Notes under the pieces: model-generated
Seen by the model: the letters and a program-made list of their open reading frames with translations, nothing else
What the model was told of the DNA's origin: nothing
Database searches by the model: none
In this document: in pieces, positions 12,459-24,520 of the stretch
Layout of the letters: the number at the start of each line of letters is the position of its first letter
Numbering within the stretch: the first letter of the stretch is position 1
Assembly: GCA_024811115.1 (NCBI GenBank)
Contig: JAKOGH010000677.1
Location: 1-64,000, forward strand
Direction of reading: 5' to 3'
Source: Terana coerulea
Lineage: Eukaryota; Basidiomycota; Agaricomycetes; Polyporales; Phanerochaetaceae
Length of the DNA stretch: 64,000 nucleotides
Made by a program: the position numbers and the translations under genes

Positions 12459-12834
12459 ATGAGCGATAACCAGGCACGTCGTGTGCCCTATCGCCTCCGA
12501 GGCCCGCCGCTCATTTTTAGTGCGTAGGCAAGTTATCAGGGTCAGCAACCAGAAGGAGAGACGAGGGTTCCCAGGCGGACACCCATGGCATGTCAATTCT
12601 GCAGAGGTAGGGTGCTGTCCGTCGGCCGTCCATGCCCTGCGCACGGTGTCTTACCAAGCTATATCAGGACGCAAGCTGAAATGTGACGGCCGGACGACCT
12701 GCGCTAACTGCGAGCGCCGCGGGATTGCGTGCATCTATGTACCAGTGTAAGTTGATTCCGGGCCTTATCGACGCTCTGGCCGGCCAAGATGCTGACCTGC
12801 ACTTGCCTTTACCAGGTCAGCGCAGCAGAAATGA
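12459..12834 (+). CDS. small Zn2Cys6 (Gal4-type) DNA-binding protein, possibly truncated
   Basis: Four exons (12459-12482, 12540-12606, 12668-12746, 12816-12834) give 62 aa. The second half is a perfect fungal binuclear zinc cluster, CQFCRGRKLKC then CANCERRGIAC, with spacing C-x2-C-x6-C-x5-C-x2-C-x6-C. It should bind two zinc ions and a CGG-type DNA site. The N-terminus is basic (RRTP). After the cluster the frame ends at a TGA (12832-12834), but the same frame then stays open for about 38 codons with a plausible basic and Ser-rich content. The TGA may therefore be a recent C-to-T change or a sequence error, and the intact protein would be about 100 aa. Single-domain zinc-cluster proteins of that size occur in basidiomycetes. 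The first donor (GTGCCC) is weak. Confidence 0.7.
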
Positions 12835-14755
12835 GCCTCCAGCCGCGTACGTGCTTCGTTTCTGCCGATCGACCCGGTCATCGAGCGGGTTTCAGCTGCA
12901 CGCACTGCCAGCTCCTCTCGTTATCGTTTAGCGTCCTCATGCCCCGGCTAGTTTCACCTACCAGTAGTACATCAGGGTAATCGAGCCACTGCGGCCTCCG
13001 TGAATCTTATACTTGTCTCGCTTACTCGATCCGCAGAAGCCCTGGCGGTTCGTGAGATGTATCTCTCCCTGTACGTCATAGTACTCACAGGCGGGAGGGC
13101 CTGGACGCTCGGAGCCGCTCTGATATCTGTATAAGGCTGCATGTCGCCAACTATAGTGTAAGACATGGGCAGTCAACTAAACGTGCTAATGCATTCTCGG
13201 CAACAGTCTGCCAGCAGACGGGAACGAACAAGCACACATCAATTGAAAAGTAGAGGGTACAATGACCTTAAAGCGTCCGAGCGATCACAGCTCAGACGGC
13301 CTCTGCGCCCGAGGCTATAGCAGTCCAAGGCTCTCAAGACTCTCAAGACTCAATAGCGCATTCAAAGAGAGTACGAGCGAGGGCAGCAACGTATGCTATT
13401 TGACAGATAAGTGATACAAATTGTGCACTTGTCAGTTAGTCCTACGCCCGGTTACAACGGCGGCCAAGGCACCGCCGGTCTTGGTGGACGCAGCCGCAAG
13501 TTGGGCACAAGACATGCATTGTAGCACAATCGCCGTGCGGGGAAAGCGCAAGTGGCGCTGTCTGCATCAGCGGAGATGCTGTCCTAACGGCCATGTCCCG
13601 TGCCAGGACTTTGCTTCCGATGCCGTACGACGTAGCCAGCCGTGCGGCGGCCGCCATCCCCCAATCTGCCAGAACGAGCGCGGCGACGTGGGTGGTCGCG
13701 GAGGGATTGATACCGAGGGCAATAGTACAAAGTTAGGCTTGTTAACCGACGTCCATCAGGCGTGGACGACAGGAGGCCTCCCGCGCATGCCCAGAAGCCC
13801 GCCCGCAGACCTGTGTGCGCTCATGGGAGGGCTACAGTGCTACACCACCACGGCCGCATCTCCCGCGCGCACGCTGCGGGCGGCGAGGCGCTCGGAAACC
13901 TGACTGAACGCCTGCGAGACGCCACGGCATGCATTTGTCTCGTATTCGCGGTCCGCAAACAGTGGGAGACGGGTAACACCAGCCTGCGTGTGTCATATCT
14001 GTCCACAGCTCGATGGTTTAAACTGTATGAAGCGAGAGCTGAGCACGCAGAATATCATAACGCGCGACACATGCCTGTATTTCAGCTCGGGCTCGACAGC
14101 GGCTGTGCTGCAGTGCGCATTGACCGTATCAGTCTGAGTGACGGCATGCTTGCGTGCGGGCTTTTTATCTCATAAAGTTGATCACTGGGTTTGCCAAATT
14201 AGCTTCGGGAGAGCAAAGTGTCCTGCCATGAGGTGATACAGGCATGGCTACGGTGGGTCTGAGAGGCAGAAAGGAATGTTCTCAGGAGATCACGCTGATC
14301 AGTTAGTGCGACACAACGTTTCATTCAAGGTTATCGGACTCTACCTTCACAGCCATGGTTCACGCAGCGCTCGGCATTACGCCCACTCATCCTCGCGAGC
14401 GAGCAAGAAGGATCTTTGATCGATCGTGTGAGTGAGCAGGAGCAGCACACCAGCACACATGACGATGCACAGTCCAGTTCCTTGCATCTGAATGCAGCGG
14501 ATCGTAAGAAGCAGCCACACAGCAGAGATCTTGCACGCACCTCATTGCGTCCTCGTTGCAAGGGTGAGAACGCACGCCTGCAATATATCAATTGTGTGTT
14601 CACGCCCCTCCCTTCTTCGCCTACCCGCAACCATAACTTAACGTCCCTGAGCACCTGCGCCGCATCGTCCGATTCGTGAAGAGATAGACATCCCGTGTAT
14701 TGGTACAGAAGCAGTGTCTGAGTGTCTGAGGGAACCTTCTCAGTCGTCCAAGGTA
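12835..14755. other. intergenic, no supported gene
   Basis: This 1.9-kb stretch holds GC-rich frames on the plus strand (about 13421-13903 and 13762-14175) with no recognisable domain and atypical composition. I treat them as chance frames. A 19-nt word shared with the DHHC gene lies at about 13706. The part from about 14300 is the 3' flank of the minus-strand membrane protein. Confidence 0.4.
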
Positions 14756-16834
14756 TCACGATACATCCTCATTGTCCGTAGAGTGCCCGCTGCGTGCCAG
14801 TGCGGCCGCACTATCCGCGCTCGGTGCGACGCCAGCCGTCGGGTAGTGCGAGGCGGTGTATTTGCTCCCAATCGAGCACGGCGTCCTCGTCCCGTCCGGA
14901 GCGTCATTCGACAGCAGAGACGCCTCGGCGGGCGAACTGGCGAGCACGATGCTCGCCGTGAGGCTGTTGCTCCGGCTCACAGACGGGCTCCCCGCGGCTT
15001 CGCTCATCGTCAGCGTGTTCGCGCGCGTCGGTGGGCGGGAGAGGGTGTGGACGGAGCGGTCGCCGCGCTGGAGACTGGCCAGGCTCATCACCTCGCGAGA
15101 GCCAAAAGACTCGATGGTCGGCATGCGCTGGATGATTTTCCCCATGACGGGCACATAGTCGTTCTCGCTTCCGCGCGACGAGCGGGACTCGGTATCCGGG
15201 AAAGGGTGCTCGTCGTAATAGTCTAGGTGCTCCTGCTCCGTGAGGTCTGCGCCGGCCTCTGTTTCGCGGGTCGCCTGGTCCACGAGCGCGCGGAAGCGGT
15301 CGACGAAGCCTTGCATGTCGTCTTCCGGCGGAGGGGGGCGTGGGGGGTCCCCAGGGAATTGCGAATAAGAAGGCGACCCCACGACGGGTGTGTGCGCGGC
15401 AGAAGAAGTCGCCAAGATTCCGTAACGCGGGGGCCCGCTGTGCGCCGTCGCAGAAAGATCTTCCGTCGAAGAGTGGGGGGACACGCGGTCCAAGTCGTCG
15501 ATGAAACGTATGGTAGTCGTATGCCCGTTGGATGACTGAGGCGGCGAGTGCTCCGTGTTGAGGCCATGGCTGAAGCTTGAGCGCGAGTGTCCCTCAGAGG
15601 ATACTCGTGACTGGGACCTTCGCAACTTGCGCGGTCGCTTGGGCGAGCTCGACGCCGAGACAGCGCTTTCGTGGGTGAAGTCGCTTTCCGAGGCCGAAGA
15701 ACATTGTCGAAGAGGTCGTGGCATCGACACAGGGACTCCGGCGGTGGAGACCATTGTGCCAACGCTGCGTGTAGAAGGCGAAGTGAAGGCTGCCGAAGTG
15801 CGGCGAGAGGTGTTATTAGAGTAGGAAAGGCTCCCCCGGCGACGACTAGGACGCCGCGTAATAGAATAGTTATAGGATACTACATGGAAAGCAATCTAGC
15901 AGAGGGAATTAGTATCTTAGAGTACGACGGCGTTGAGTTGCGGAGGACTTACGATGACGAAAGCAGTGAAAAGCAAACGAACGATAGAGCCAGCTAGCCA
16001 GTATCCCCACGAAATTGCATGTTGGGCATCGCACTCAAAGCCTTTACCGGTCCAAAGGATATCGATGTCCCAGTGACAGCGGCCTCGGACGGACAGGTTA
16101 GGATCCGTTGAATGTCGCCATGCTACCACGAAGGCCACATTGACGATGGCGGGGCCGAGGAGGAGTAAAGACGCTGTGTAGTCTAGGAGGTGTTTGACTG
16201 CGGTATAGAGAGAGCGTGATGACCGTTGTTTCCATCCGAGGTGTGGGGCAAAGAGCGAGAGTAGAAGGGAAAGTGCAAGGAATAAGAGGGAGAAGGCCGC
16301 CGCTGTGCCGAGAACGAGGAGCGCTACTTGACGTTCCCGACTTGCCGTATAGACAGTGAACGCGACAAAGTAACGTACTGTGTTGTAGACGGACCATGCG
16401 GCTAAATAGAGCTGGCGTTGAGCGCATACTCGCAGCAAAACAGATGCACTCTCACCAAGGATCGCCCTTATGACGCGCTTCGCCCACCTCAAACTACGCA
16501 GCCGCCTGCGCACAAGACGCTCCCACTGTCTCCGCCGCTCCGGCACCGTGAGCGGGTCGCCCGCCAAGGATAGACCTGTCGCCCATGATGTTGTCCGTGA
16601 TGCCTCGGGAAAGGATGGCTGGCTGGCGAGGATATCCTGGAAGGCCGCGGCGGGTACATAGGGGCCGTGGAGCAGCGACTCGGTTGGGTGGGAATGTTCA
16701 GATGTCGAAGTGCGTAGAGTTACGGTGGAGAAGGATAGCTGGTCTTGAAGTGCGCGACTACTCCTGTGGCCGAGTGAAGTCAAGTCGGGGGTATCATTTG
16801 CGAAAAGGGCCTGGTGGAGATATAGCGCAGCCAT
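14756..16834 (-). CDS. multipass membrane protein with long disordered tail, unknown function
   Basis: Two exons, 16834-15953 and 15895-14756, join through a 57-nt intron with a GTAAGT donor and a TACTAAT branch site, giving 673 aa. Residues about 1-110 are polar. Several hydrophobic segments follow at roughly 150-310 (for example RQVALLVLGTAAAFSLLFLA and LLGPAIVNVAFVVAW). The block DIDILWTGKGFECDAQHAIS lies before the last membrane span. The remaining half is Ser/Pro/Arg-rich and probably disordered and cytosolic, with possible phosphosites such as RRRGSLS. I do not recognise the family. No frameshift is seen. The gene is divergent from the plus-strand membrane protein at 17711, and the two share an 876-nt upstream region. 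Confidence 0.8.
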
Positions 16835-17710
16835 ACACAGGGTTCGAAAACTAAGCCTCCTTCAGCACTGTCAAAGTGAGGATGGGGGTCCGGACGAAAA
16901 AGAGGACGACTTGCTCACCTCGTCCGCTGCTCTTTTGGATGGTTTGGCTGGGTGAACGGGCAAATTGCCTCAACAGAATTCCATGAGGGCAGTGAGGGGG
17001 AAGGACCAGGCGGGCGACCGCCAAGCGCTTGCGTTGCGCGTTCTGCCTGCTGTGGGTCTGTGACCAAGTTTATTCCCATCAGCAGTGGCGTTGCTATGTG
17101 ATTAACTCAATCTCATTTCGACAGATCTACGACAACGCTCGGTTTTGGGAAGTCCTGTAGAACAGCCGTGGTACTAGGCCCGAGTGTAGAAGAGTGGCAA
17201 GTCAGTGCAATCCACCACAAAAAAGCTTCAGACATACGGTATACCAGACAGCGAAGATAAAACCGACATATCCAGAGTCGAAAGATTTACTTCTCTTCAC
17301 GATGTGATGCCGCCGCTGCGCAAATCTGTGCGGCCGCCGTGTGTGCATCCCCGACATGTAATAACTGACCGTATGCTACGCTCAGCCCTTTCCATCTGAA
17401 ACTTGGGAAAATATATCATGGTAGCAGTGACATACCGTTCGAGAACCAAGGATACAGGCTTGTGATTGTGACGACACAGGGCCACAACTCGCAACTTGTG
17501 TCAAGAAAGTTCGAAAGCGCGACTGCGCAAGGCATGTTAGGCGCTCACATCAGGCCGAGGCGATCCTGTCGGCATTTTCGCGAACACGCCAGACTTGCCC
17601 ATGTCCGTCATGTCGAGACCAAGCCCATCGTCCTGAATGTCTCCCGGGGGACTAGTGCCAAGATTGTAACCACCGCCACTTGACATAGAACAGCCACACA
17701 TCCATCAGCC
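16835..17710. promoter_or_regulatory. divergent promoter region between two membrane-protein genes
   Basis: The genes on either side start outward from this 876-nt interval, so it probably holds both promoters. I see no clear TATA box and no coding frame with support. Regulation of the two genes from a common region is an inference from the layout. Confidence 0.45.
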
Positions 17711-19198
17711 ATGTCGTGGTCGGGAGCTAGCGCACCGCGCAGCCCACCTTCGAACGGCCCTCTCAAGGTCGATACCTCTTCTGCTGATCAGCAGCCTCTC
17801 TTGGGGACGCAAGACACAACGCACCTGCGCCTGCAGCTGTCAACGCGAGCCACGGATATGGATCTGTCGACGGAGCAGGCCCTTCTCAAGGGCGGTCGAG
17901 CAGACGCTCCAGTCCTGAAATGACTCGAAGACGAGACAGCTATCTGAATCGCGTACCAGAGGAAGACGTGCAGGCGGAGGTACTGGAAGGGGATGCTGTG
18001 ACGGACGCAGAAGAGATGGAATGGGATCTCGAGGAGCAGGGACTGTATCCTGGTGCGTCCGCCAACGATGCGAACAGTGGATACCCGATGCTAATTGGGC
18101 CTTACAGGGTCCTACCGCCGAGTGCTGGCGATGTACACGTTTGTGCCCCTCAGCTCGCTGCTGCTTCTCGGCTTCCTGGCCGCCGCGCCACAACTCTTCT
18201 GGAAGACCACGCCGAACGCGCCAAGAACGCACCCGCCGTACTTCCCGCCGCCTCTCCCCGAGTTCATCCTGTCTTGCGCGCTCTGGTCGCTCGCGTACCT
18301 GCTTCGCAGCCCTATCTTCACCGCGGTCTCATTCGCCTTGGAGAAGTTACCACCCATCTTCGTCACGCTGGCCTTCAACCTCACCCATGCCCTCGTCTAC
18401 AACCTCTTTCGCCTGTCGTCTCTGCCTATCCTGCGCATCCGTGACCAGATGCAGCACACCACCTGGCGTGATCCCGCGTTCCAGAGGGTCTGGTGGGTCG
18501 CCCTTGGCTGGGCTACCATCGACGTTGCGTTCGGCATCTGGCAGAGCTACGGCCAGATTGCCCTGTACCGCAACGTCATGGTGCCCGAGGAACGGGTATC
18601 GCAGATCCTAGCAGAAGGACGCGCTCTGGCCAGTGCGACGGACCTACTTTCCTCATCCCAAGAAGCCCTCCCGCTTAGTCCGCGCCATGAGACCCCCAAG
18701 ACCACCGACTGCGCCAAGAGCTCTGGAAGACGCTATTCGCGTCGCTGTGGACCAAGATTTGGACCAAATCATAGCCCTTAAGGAGCGTGAAGACGTGGAG
18801 GAAATTTATGGAATTCCTATCATCGTGCGTGGCAATGCCCCTGTATTTGTTTTCTTGCTGAGCTCACTTCTTGACTGCAGAAAATACCCGTCTTCGTATC
18901 TTGCTTACAACGGATCGACTCTATCCTACTCTCAACTGGAATCACTCTCACCCTCTCCGCATCATATCTGCACTCGTCGCTGTCGCTTTCAGTCCCCAAT
19001 TTCACGCATCCGCCCTCGAATAACCGGCCATTCTTCATCGCTCTCCCATCTATCGTGCTGTTGAATCTATTCCTCAACCTCCTATATTCTCCACTCATTC
19101 TACCTCGCGTCGGCATACATACCACAGCGTACATTAGTTTCGTGCTTGGACTTGGTGCTTTCTTCACGGGTCTCGGATTGTGGGGCGCATTGGCGTAG
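17711..19198 (+). CDS. multipass membrane protein, fungal, unknown function
   Basis: Three exons (17711-18052, 18108-18824, 18881-19198) give 458 aa after two frame corrections. The N-terminal about 120 residues are polar (QQPLL, SSRRSSPEMTRRRDSY), then acidic. Membrane segments follow (PLSSLLLLGFLAAAP, PEFILSCALWSLAYLL, WVALGWATIDVAFGIW). A conserved-looking linker (VDQDLDQIIALKERE, EEIYGIPI) leads to a final membrane pair near the C-terminus (IVLLNLFLNLLYSPL, ISFVLGLGAFFTGLG). The frame slips once near 17800-17820 (one base short) and once at the C5 run 18693-18697 (one base long). Both flanking frames read as good protein, so I infer assembly errors. I do not recognise the family. Confidence 0.75.
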
Positions 19199-20137
19199 CG
19201 TATCTCGAAACACAGTGTACCGCCGAACATTGCTCCAATGAATATTTCATTATGACGAAACACTTCCTCATCACACCGGTTTCCAGGCATTTGGTTGACA
19301 ATGTATTGACATGGGAGTAACTAAGACAAAGCATAGCAATCATAGATGGGATAGAAAAGATCTAGGGAGCGAACAATGATTAGCGTGGTGCCCTGAGAGA
19401 CAGAGAAAGTTGAAGCTTCAGGTTCTCGATGCGTTTCAGCAGGTACCGTTCCCCCTCCATTTTGTACGGCGGAGAGTTTGGAATAGGTCGGGTACATTCG
19501 TGTCCGCCCATCGAATAGAATTTCATCCGAAGCTAACGAAAGGAAGTGCAGCTCACCATGATTACCGCTGAATACCGCCCGCGATCCGACCATACCAGGG
19601 CTGATACCTGACAGTGAGAGGAAGACAGTCAGTATATGCGAAGCTCACGAGGAAGGGGTAACAAGAGGTCAGCCAAGGCTGAAACTTAAAAATTGTAGGT
19701 TGTCAACATCGAATTCGGTAGTTGGACATGGTAATAGTGTATCATCACCCGAAGACGGCAAGAAACACAAACTCACAGAATGCGACGCCAACATAGCTGC
19801 GGCACGACGTCGATGTGCGGGACAAGTCGCGATGCAAGCGCGTTCAAAATTTGAGGCAGCAAGTTGAAGCTCCGCCACAAAGCCCATCAATCGTTCTCAG
19901 GCGTTTGCCATTCGGCGCTTTTCCTCTGCACGCAGGCGCCTCCAGCACCTTCGAGTGTTTTCGAGTTCCACCAGGCTGCTGTACGGAGGTGCTCAACGCA
20001 TACTTTGCGACGTGAGTCGTCGTAAACTGAATATATCTCTTACCACAAACCCCACTCATCCAGTACACTTTGTTCCGCATCTCATCCGTCTATCTCCTCG
20101 CCTTTCTCTAACGATACTAACAAACCCCCACTCGTCG
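19199..20137. other. intergenic, no supported gene
   Basis: This 0.94-kb stretch includes minus-strand open stretches at about 19321-19593 and 19669-19890. Their splice signals could link them, but neither shows a domain. The last part is the 5' region of FES1 and contains CTAAC/CCCCAC words just before the start. Confidence 0.4.
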
Positions 20138-21513
20138 ATGCAGAGTTTACTCAGATGGAGCGTCGAGAACTCGACGAACGCGGATGGCACGGTGGACAGG
20201 CCTCCTGCCGAGCCGCGCAGCGATCTGGACCCGAAGATTATTGACATGCTCTTGGGGAAGTCGGATGCGGAGCTGATGAAGGAGGCTTTGGCTATTGCTG
20301 TAGACGAGACGAAGGACGAAGATGAGAGGCTGGAGGCGTTGGATAACTTTGAGGAGGTACGCTTTCGACCAATTTGAAGAGTGGATATCCTGATCAGTGC
20401 GTTTAGCTGGTAGAAAGCATCGACAATGCAAATGGTGTGTGCTTGTATGCGCTGTCAATACGCTGAAAGAAACTGACGCTTCCTCGAGTAGACTTGGCTC
20501 GGATGAAGATGTGGGAGCCGCTTCAGGACCTGCTCACCAAGCCTTCCTCTTCTGACGGAATCAAAACTCAAGTCCTCTGGATCGTTGGCACTGCCGTGCA
20601 AAACAACCCCGCAGCGCAGAACGCCGTCAGTCTCCCTACAACGTTCTCTTCTGCTAATATCTGACACCGGCTTCTCTAGTATTTTGCTCTGTCGCCCGTG
20701 CGAACACTGGTGTCTTTCCTCGCGCCTCAGGCTGGCCCGTCCAAGATGAGGTCAAAAGCGGTTTATGCTATCTCAGGCTTAACGAAGCACCACACGCCTG
20801 CGCTGCGCGCGTTCCAAGACGCAGGCGGTTGGGATACCTTCAAGGCTGCGCTTGAGGGTACGCTCTCTCTGTCCTCTCAGCTTGAGGAGTCTAACAATGC
20901 CTCCAGACTCCGACGTGACCGTCCGACGCAAAGTCGCGTTCCTCCTGAACGCCCTGCTGGTGCCCTCTGACCCTCTCGCCCAAAATCCTCCCTCTACTCT
21001 ACCTCCCACCGCACCGGCAGCAGGCGGCAGTGGCGACGACACGTCGGCAACCGTGCACACTGAGCCAACGCCGTCGGCGCAAGTACACCCGAACTCACAC
21101 GCGTCGATGCTGTCGGACCCGCAGTCGTACGCGACCTGGGGAGCTCACGCGGGAGGCGCTGGAGACGAGAGGCCTGCTTCAGGCGTTGATCGATGCCCTA
21201 GTCCACCCCGTCCCGTACGGTCCCAACGGAGACCAGGAGGGCGACGTTGAGTTTGAGGAGAAGGTAGTTGGGTAAGTACAACAACTTCTCGTCGTCAGTG
21301 TGGATGCCTGACTTACGTGCAATCTAGTGTTCTGCACACGTACGTCATGTTGTGCAAGGGCCAGCTGTCTCCGGAGCACAAGCAGGCGTTGGCGTCTTAC
21401 GTCAAAGAACAACGCAAGAAGACGGGGGATAATGATCAAGTCCTGGCAGACAAGTGGGGGTTTCTGTTGACGAACTCCGCGCTTTCCGGAATGCCCTCCA
21501 ACAAAAGGGTTAG
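20138..21513 (+). CDS. FES1: Hsp70 nucleotide exchange factor FES1
   Basis: FES1/HspBP1 proteins release ADP from cytosolic Hsp70 through an armadillo-like fold. Six exons (20138-20356, 20407-20434, 20492-20625, 20680-20857, 20907-21271, 21328-21513) give 369 aa. The start fits the family (MQSLLRWSVENS). The helical repeats are clear: LVESIDNANDLARM, LWIVGTAVQNNPAAQ, KAVYAISGLTKHHTPAL and VRRKVAFLLNALL. The tail keeps RGLLQALIDAL, PVPYGPNGDQEGD and DELRAFRNALQQKG. A Pro/Ala/Ser-rich insert separates repeats in exon 5. The frame slips at the G4 run 21138-21141 (one base long) and at T3 21461-21463 (one base short). Each correction restores the family sequence exactly where it fails, which argues for assembly error. 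Confidence 0.92.
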
Positions 21514-22342
21514 GACTTACCGAGGCAACTCAGCAACAATGTGCAAGCATACTCTGAGCTTCACCGTTGTGACCTCCCCGGTGCCAAGAATCTGTTCGGC
21601 GTCGTCTGGTGTATCGGTCGCTAGAGCATCAACTGTATCGATAGAATCCTATTTCAATGGCAGTGTGATATGTAATAAATACGCAAGTAAGTTGTGTACT
21701 TATGGACTTCTGAGGAAATTCCCGACTTGCGCTTGCTTGACTGCGGCGGGACTAACCAGAAAAGGTATTTGGGCGGATCAAGCGATGTTCTCCTAAGGTG
21801 GCGCTCGCTTTGGCGACTTTGTAAGAACGACCACCATCCATATGGCATCGAATGACCTCTCAGCCACGGTTTTTGGCTGATTATCAGACGCAGAAGACTA
21901 TGGGTCTGCAATGGAATTGCAAGTGAATCGGGCTTGCTTTCTACGCCAAACTCACGGCAGCGTGTACAGGAAGACCAAACCATGGCACGCACCCGCCTGC
22001 TGTTGGACTAAACGCTGGTCAAGTACGCAGCGGTATCCCGACGGCTCTCAGCTGACGCACGATGCCGTACTGCTCAGTCAAATAACAAAAAAGTTGAGCG
22101 TGGTGGCGTATTCTCTGACGGAAGGGTGTTAGGCCAAAAGAGGCAAGCAGTACCGTTTTGGCTCGACACCTTCGATTACGCTGCTTCGAAATCTAACGCA
22201 CGATATACTCCAAACGTGGTTCGTTTCTCCCCTCTCTCCCAAACCACGACGTTCTCTTCTGCCCACTCCGCCCCAAGGGAGGTCTAACTACCTCTCATCC
22301 ATCTTCCTACTGTATCCTAACACCTCTATACTAATCACATCT
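21514..22342 (+). promoter_or_regulatory. upstream region of unknown gene family, copy 1
   Basis: From about 21725 this sequence resembles the regions upstream of copy 2 (from 24190) and copy 3 (from 51155 on the minus strand). Shared words include TTGGGCGGATCAAG, GGTGGCGCTCGCTTTGG, ACAGGAAGACCAAA-like, CGTTTTGGCTCGACACC and TACCACGACG-like before the start. It is the most diverged of the three. The dyad element seen upstream of copies 2 and 3 is not intact here. Confidence 0.65.
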
Positions 22343-23830
22343 ATGCTCAAGGCTACTAGCTATAATGCCTTTTCGGTCGGGCTGGGCCAGACCGCACCTT
22401 TGCGTGTTGCTCGTCGGTTTCAAATCTACGGTCGTGCTGGCGGTAGCCGGGCTACAGTCACTCCCTTCGACAAAGAGTTTGAAGTCTTTGCGAATATCGA
22501 CGTTCCTACCATGGACGTCGACTTCGTCACGAACGCCTTCCATATCCTCGGTCGCATCGATATCAACATCCTCTCTCCAGTTACTGGCCCGTGCGATAAA
22601 ACTGGTCTCATCATCGAGGAAATCGCGGATGTCGGTGCACCTGTGGACGGTACGCCCCTGCCTCAACCTTTCCTCATACTCTCGTCTGATATGTGCGCTA
22701 GAAGCAGAAGCAGCAGCTACTATTGAGGATGGTAGCGGCTCTGAGTTGGTGGCCGATGTTGAGTCGACTCTTACGATAGAGGATGTTTCGGAGGGAGATT
22801 CTGGATATGAGAGTGGAGACTCCTCTCTCAACTCCTCCTTTAACCACCCAGACGTGCTTAATGGTAAGTCCATAGCTTTGCCCTTTGCGTATGGTTTGTC
22901 TTACACACAGCAGACGCCATGGTGCTCGCAGATGACCACCGTAAGATGGTTGCCGTCGCAGAGTCGACTTCTTCCGACCACACTGCAACCGCATATATGG
23001 ACTCCAACGCTGAGGTCGGGACAACTTCGCCTCGGCTGACTGATGTGCCCGTGACCCTCGACGGTCCTGTCCTTCGCCACGATGCGCCCATTTTCTCACT
23101 GCGTCGTATCCCCAAGCCTCCTGTTGCTTCGGCTGAGAAAACTAAAGTTCCACTTGTGGTTGTGCGATATGAATCCGCGGCACTCACTATTCGGTCCTCA
23201 GTCGATGGTAGCCTTATCTCTTCACCTTCCCGTACATCGTCGCGATCCAAGTTTTCCACCGCTAAGGGGGATCCTCCTCTGGTGGTCGGTCGCCCTTGGT
23301 CCGCTGCACTGCCAATCCGCCCTCCACCTCCGAGAGTCAGGAGGCCGAGGCCCGATGTTCCTGTCACTTCAGGAGCTACTACTTCCGTTATATCTCCTTC
23401 TCAGGCGGATCCTTCGGTCTTTGTGCCTCAAGTCATGCCACCGTCCTCCGCCGCCTCGCCCGCCCCTCCAAGTTCTCAGCCGTCTCTCCGACCTGTCGCC
23501 GCCGAGTTCGTCCCCCGTATCCGTGACAAGCCTCCAGCACCTCGGAAAACCACTGTAACTTGGCCGCCGTCTTCTTCTCCTCCCCGCGCTTCTTCGGTTG
23601 AGGAGAAGTCTTCATGGTTCATTCCGCGAGCCACGTTACCCTTGCTTTCCATTCGCGTGAGTGTGCCCCCTCCGCGTGTACGCTCTAAGGGCCGCAAGGG
23701 CAAGAAAGCGACCAAATCTATTCCTCTACCCGACACCTCCGATGCTCTCGCTCTCATCAACGTCGGCGGCGGTACGCAGTTGCCTCATGCAGTCGACAAT
23801 CCCTCGAACGAGTCCATTCTATCATACTAG
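22343..23830 (+). CDS. unknown Pro/Ser-rich protein family, copy 1 (short form)
   Basis: Three exons (22343-22649, 22702-22863, 22914-23830) give 461 aa in frame. I do not recognise the family. The first 30 residues (YNAFSVGLG, FQIYGRAGG) match the start of copies 2 and 3. The protein then jumps to a part equivalent to their fourth exon (FANIDVPTMDVDF against LAGVDVPAVDVDC), so about 250 internal residues are missing relative to copy 2. Exon 2 encodes an acidic stretch (EGDSGYESGDSSLNS). Exon 3 encodes a long Pro/Ser/Arg-rich region containing VLRHDAPIFS, SAALTIRSSVDG, SLRPVAAEFVPRIRD and a basic tail (KGRKGKKATKSIP). There is no signal peptide or membrane segment. The basic tail could act in the nucleus, which is speculation. 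Confidence 0.75.
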
Positions 23831-24189
23831 AGAACACACTACGCTCTGGCATTTCTCGTATCATTGATCTGTGATACGCCAACTTCCCTTTCCTGTGTTT
23901 GCCTAAAACATTGTCTAATAGTATTCTCCTGTTTCCTCATCCCCTTCTGAACTTTGCATCAAGTTTTCAACCACCTACACTAGAGACGGTTAGAGCGATA
24001 ATACTTGCCCTTCATTTTCTGTAATTACTTTAGATTTCTGTTCTTTTCGTTTTGTCTCCCGTACTTTCTATCCCATTTCCTTCTGTGTCCTATCAATGTT
24101 CTCACCTGTTTCGCTGGAAGGCAGACCTCTCACCGAGTCGAACTTGAAGAAGCTTCCTATTTGCGCCTATTTGGCCATACCGTCGGGGT
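23831..24189. other. 3' flank of copy 1
   Basis: This AT/pyrimidine-rich stretch resembles the first about 350 nt after the stop of copy 2 (shared TTAGAGCGAT-like and AAGGCAGACCTCTCA-like words). Copy 1 therefore ends where copy 2's upstream region begins, as expected for a tandem duplication. The stem-loop arrays found after copies 2 and 3 are missing here. Confidence 0.55.
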
Positions 24190-24520
24190 GACTGGCCGAA
24201 AAACGGTGTTGGGCGGATCAAGTGATAGTTCTTTCGAGGTGGCGCTCGCTTTGGCAACTTCGTAAGAACGACCACCACCGCGCGTATGTGAGGACCACTT
24301 CTCAGTAGTCGTTGTTGGGTGGTTCGGAACACCGCAATGCTATAACCCTGCGATTGGCTGTAAGCGAACTCATTTCCACTCGAGCTCCAAGCTCATGGCA
24401 GTGTTTACAGGAAGAGCAAATCGGGACACGTACCTACTCCCGACGCCAGGCTGAACGCCAATAAAACCAGGATATCTGACGAACCTTCCAACTAACATGC
24501 GCTGCACTTTCAATCGGTCG

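Noticed and set aside
13421..14175. GC-rich plus-strand genes
   Set aside because: The frames overlap, lack domains and have unusual composition, so they look like chance open frames in GC-rich sequence.
16800..16860. Possible tRNA (GGTTCGAAAAC, B-box-like)
   Set aside because: I could not find a matching A-box or an acceptor-stem pair around it, and it overlaps the start region of the minus-strand membrane protein.
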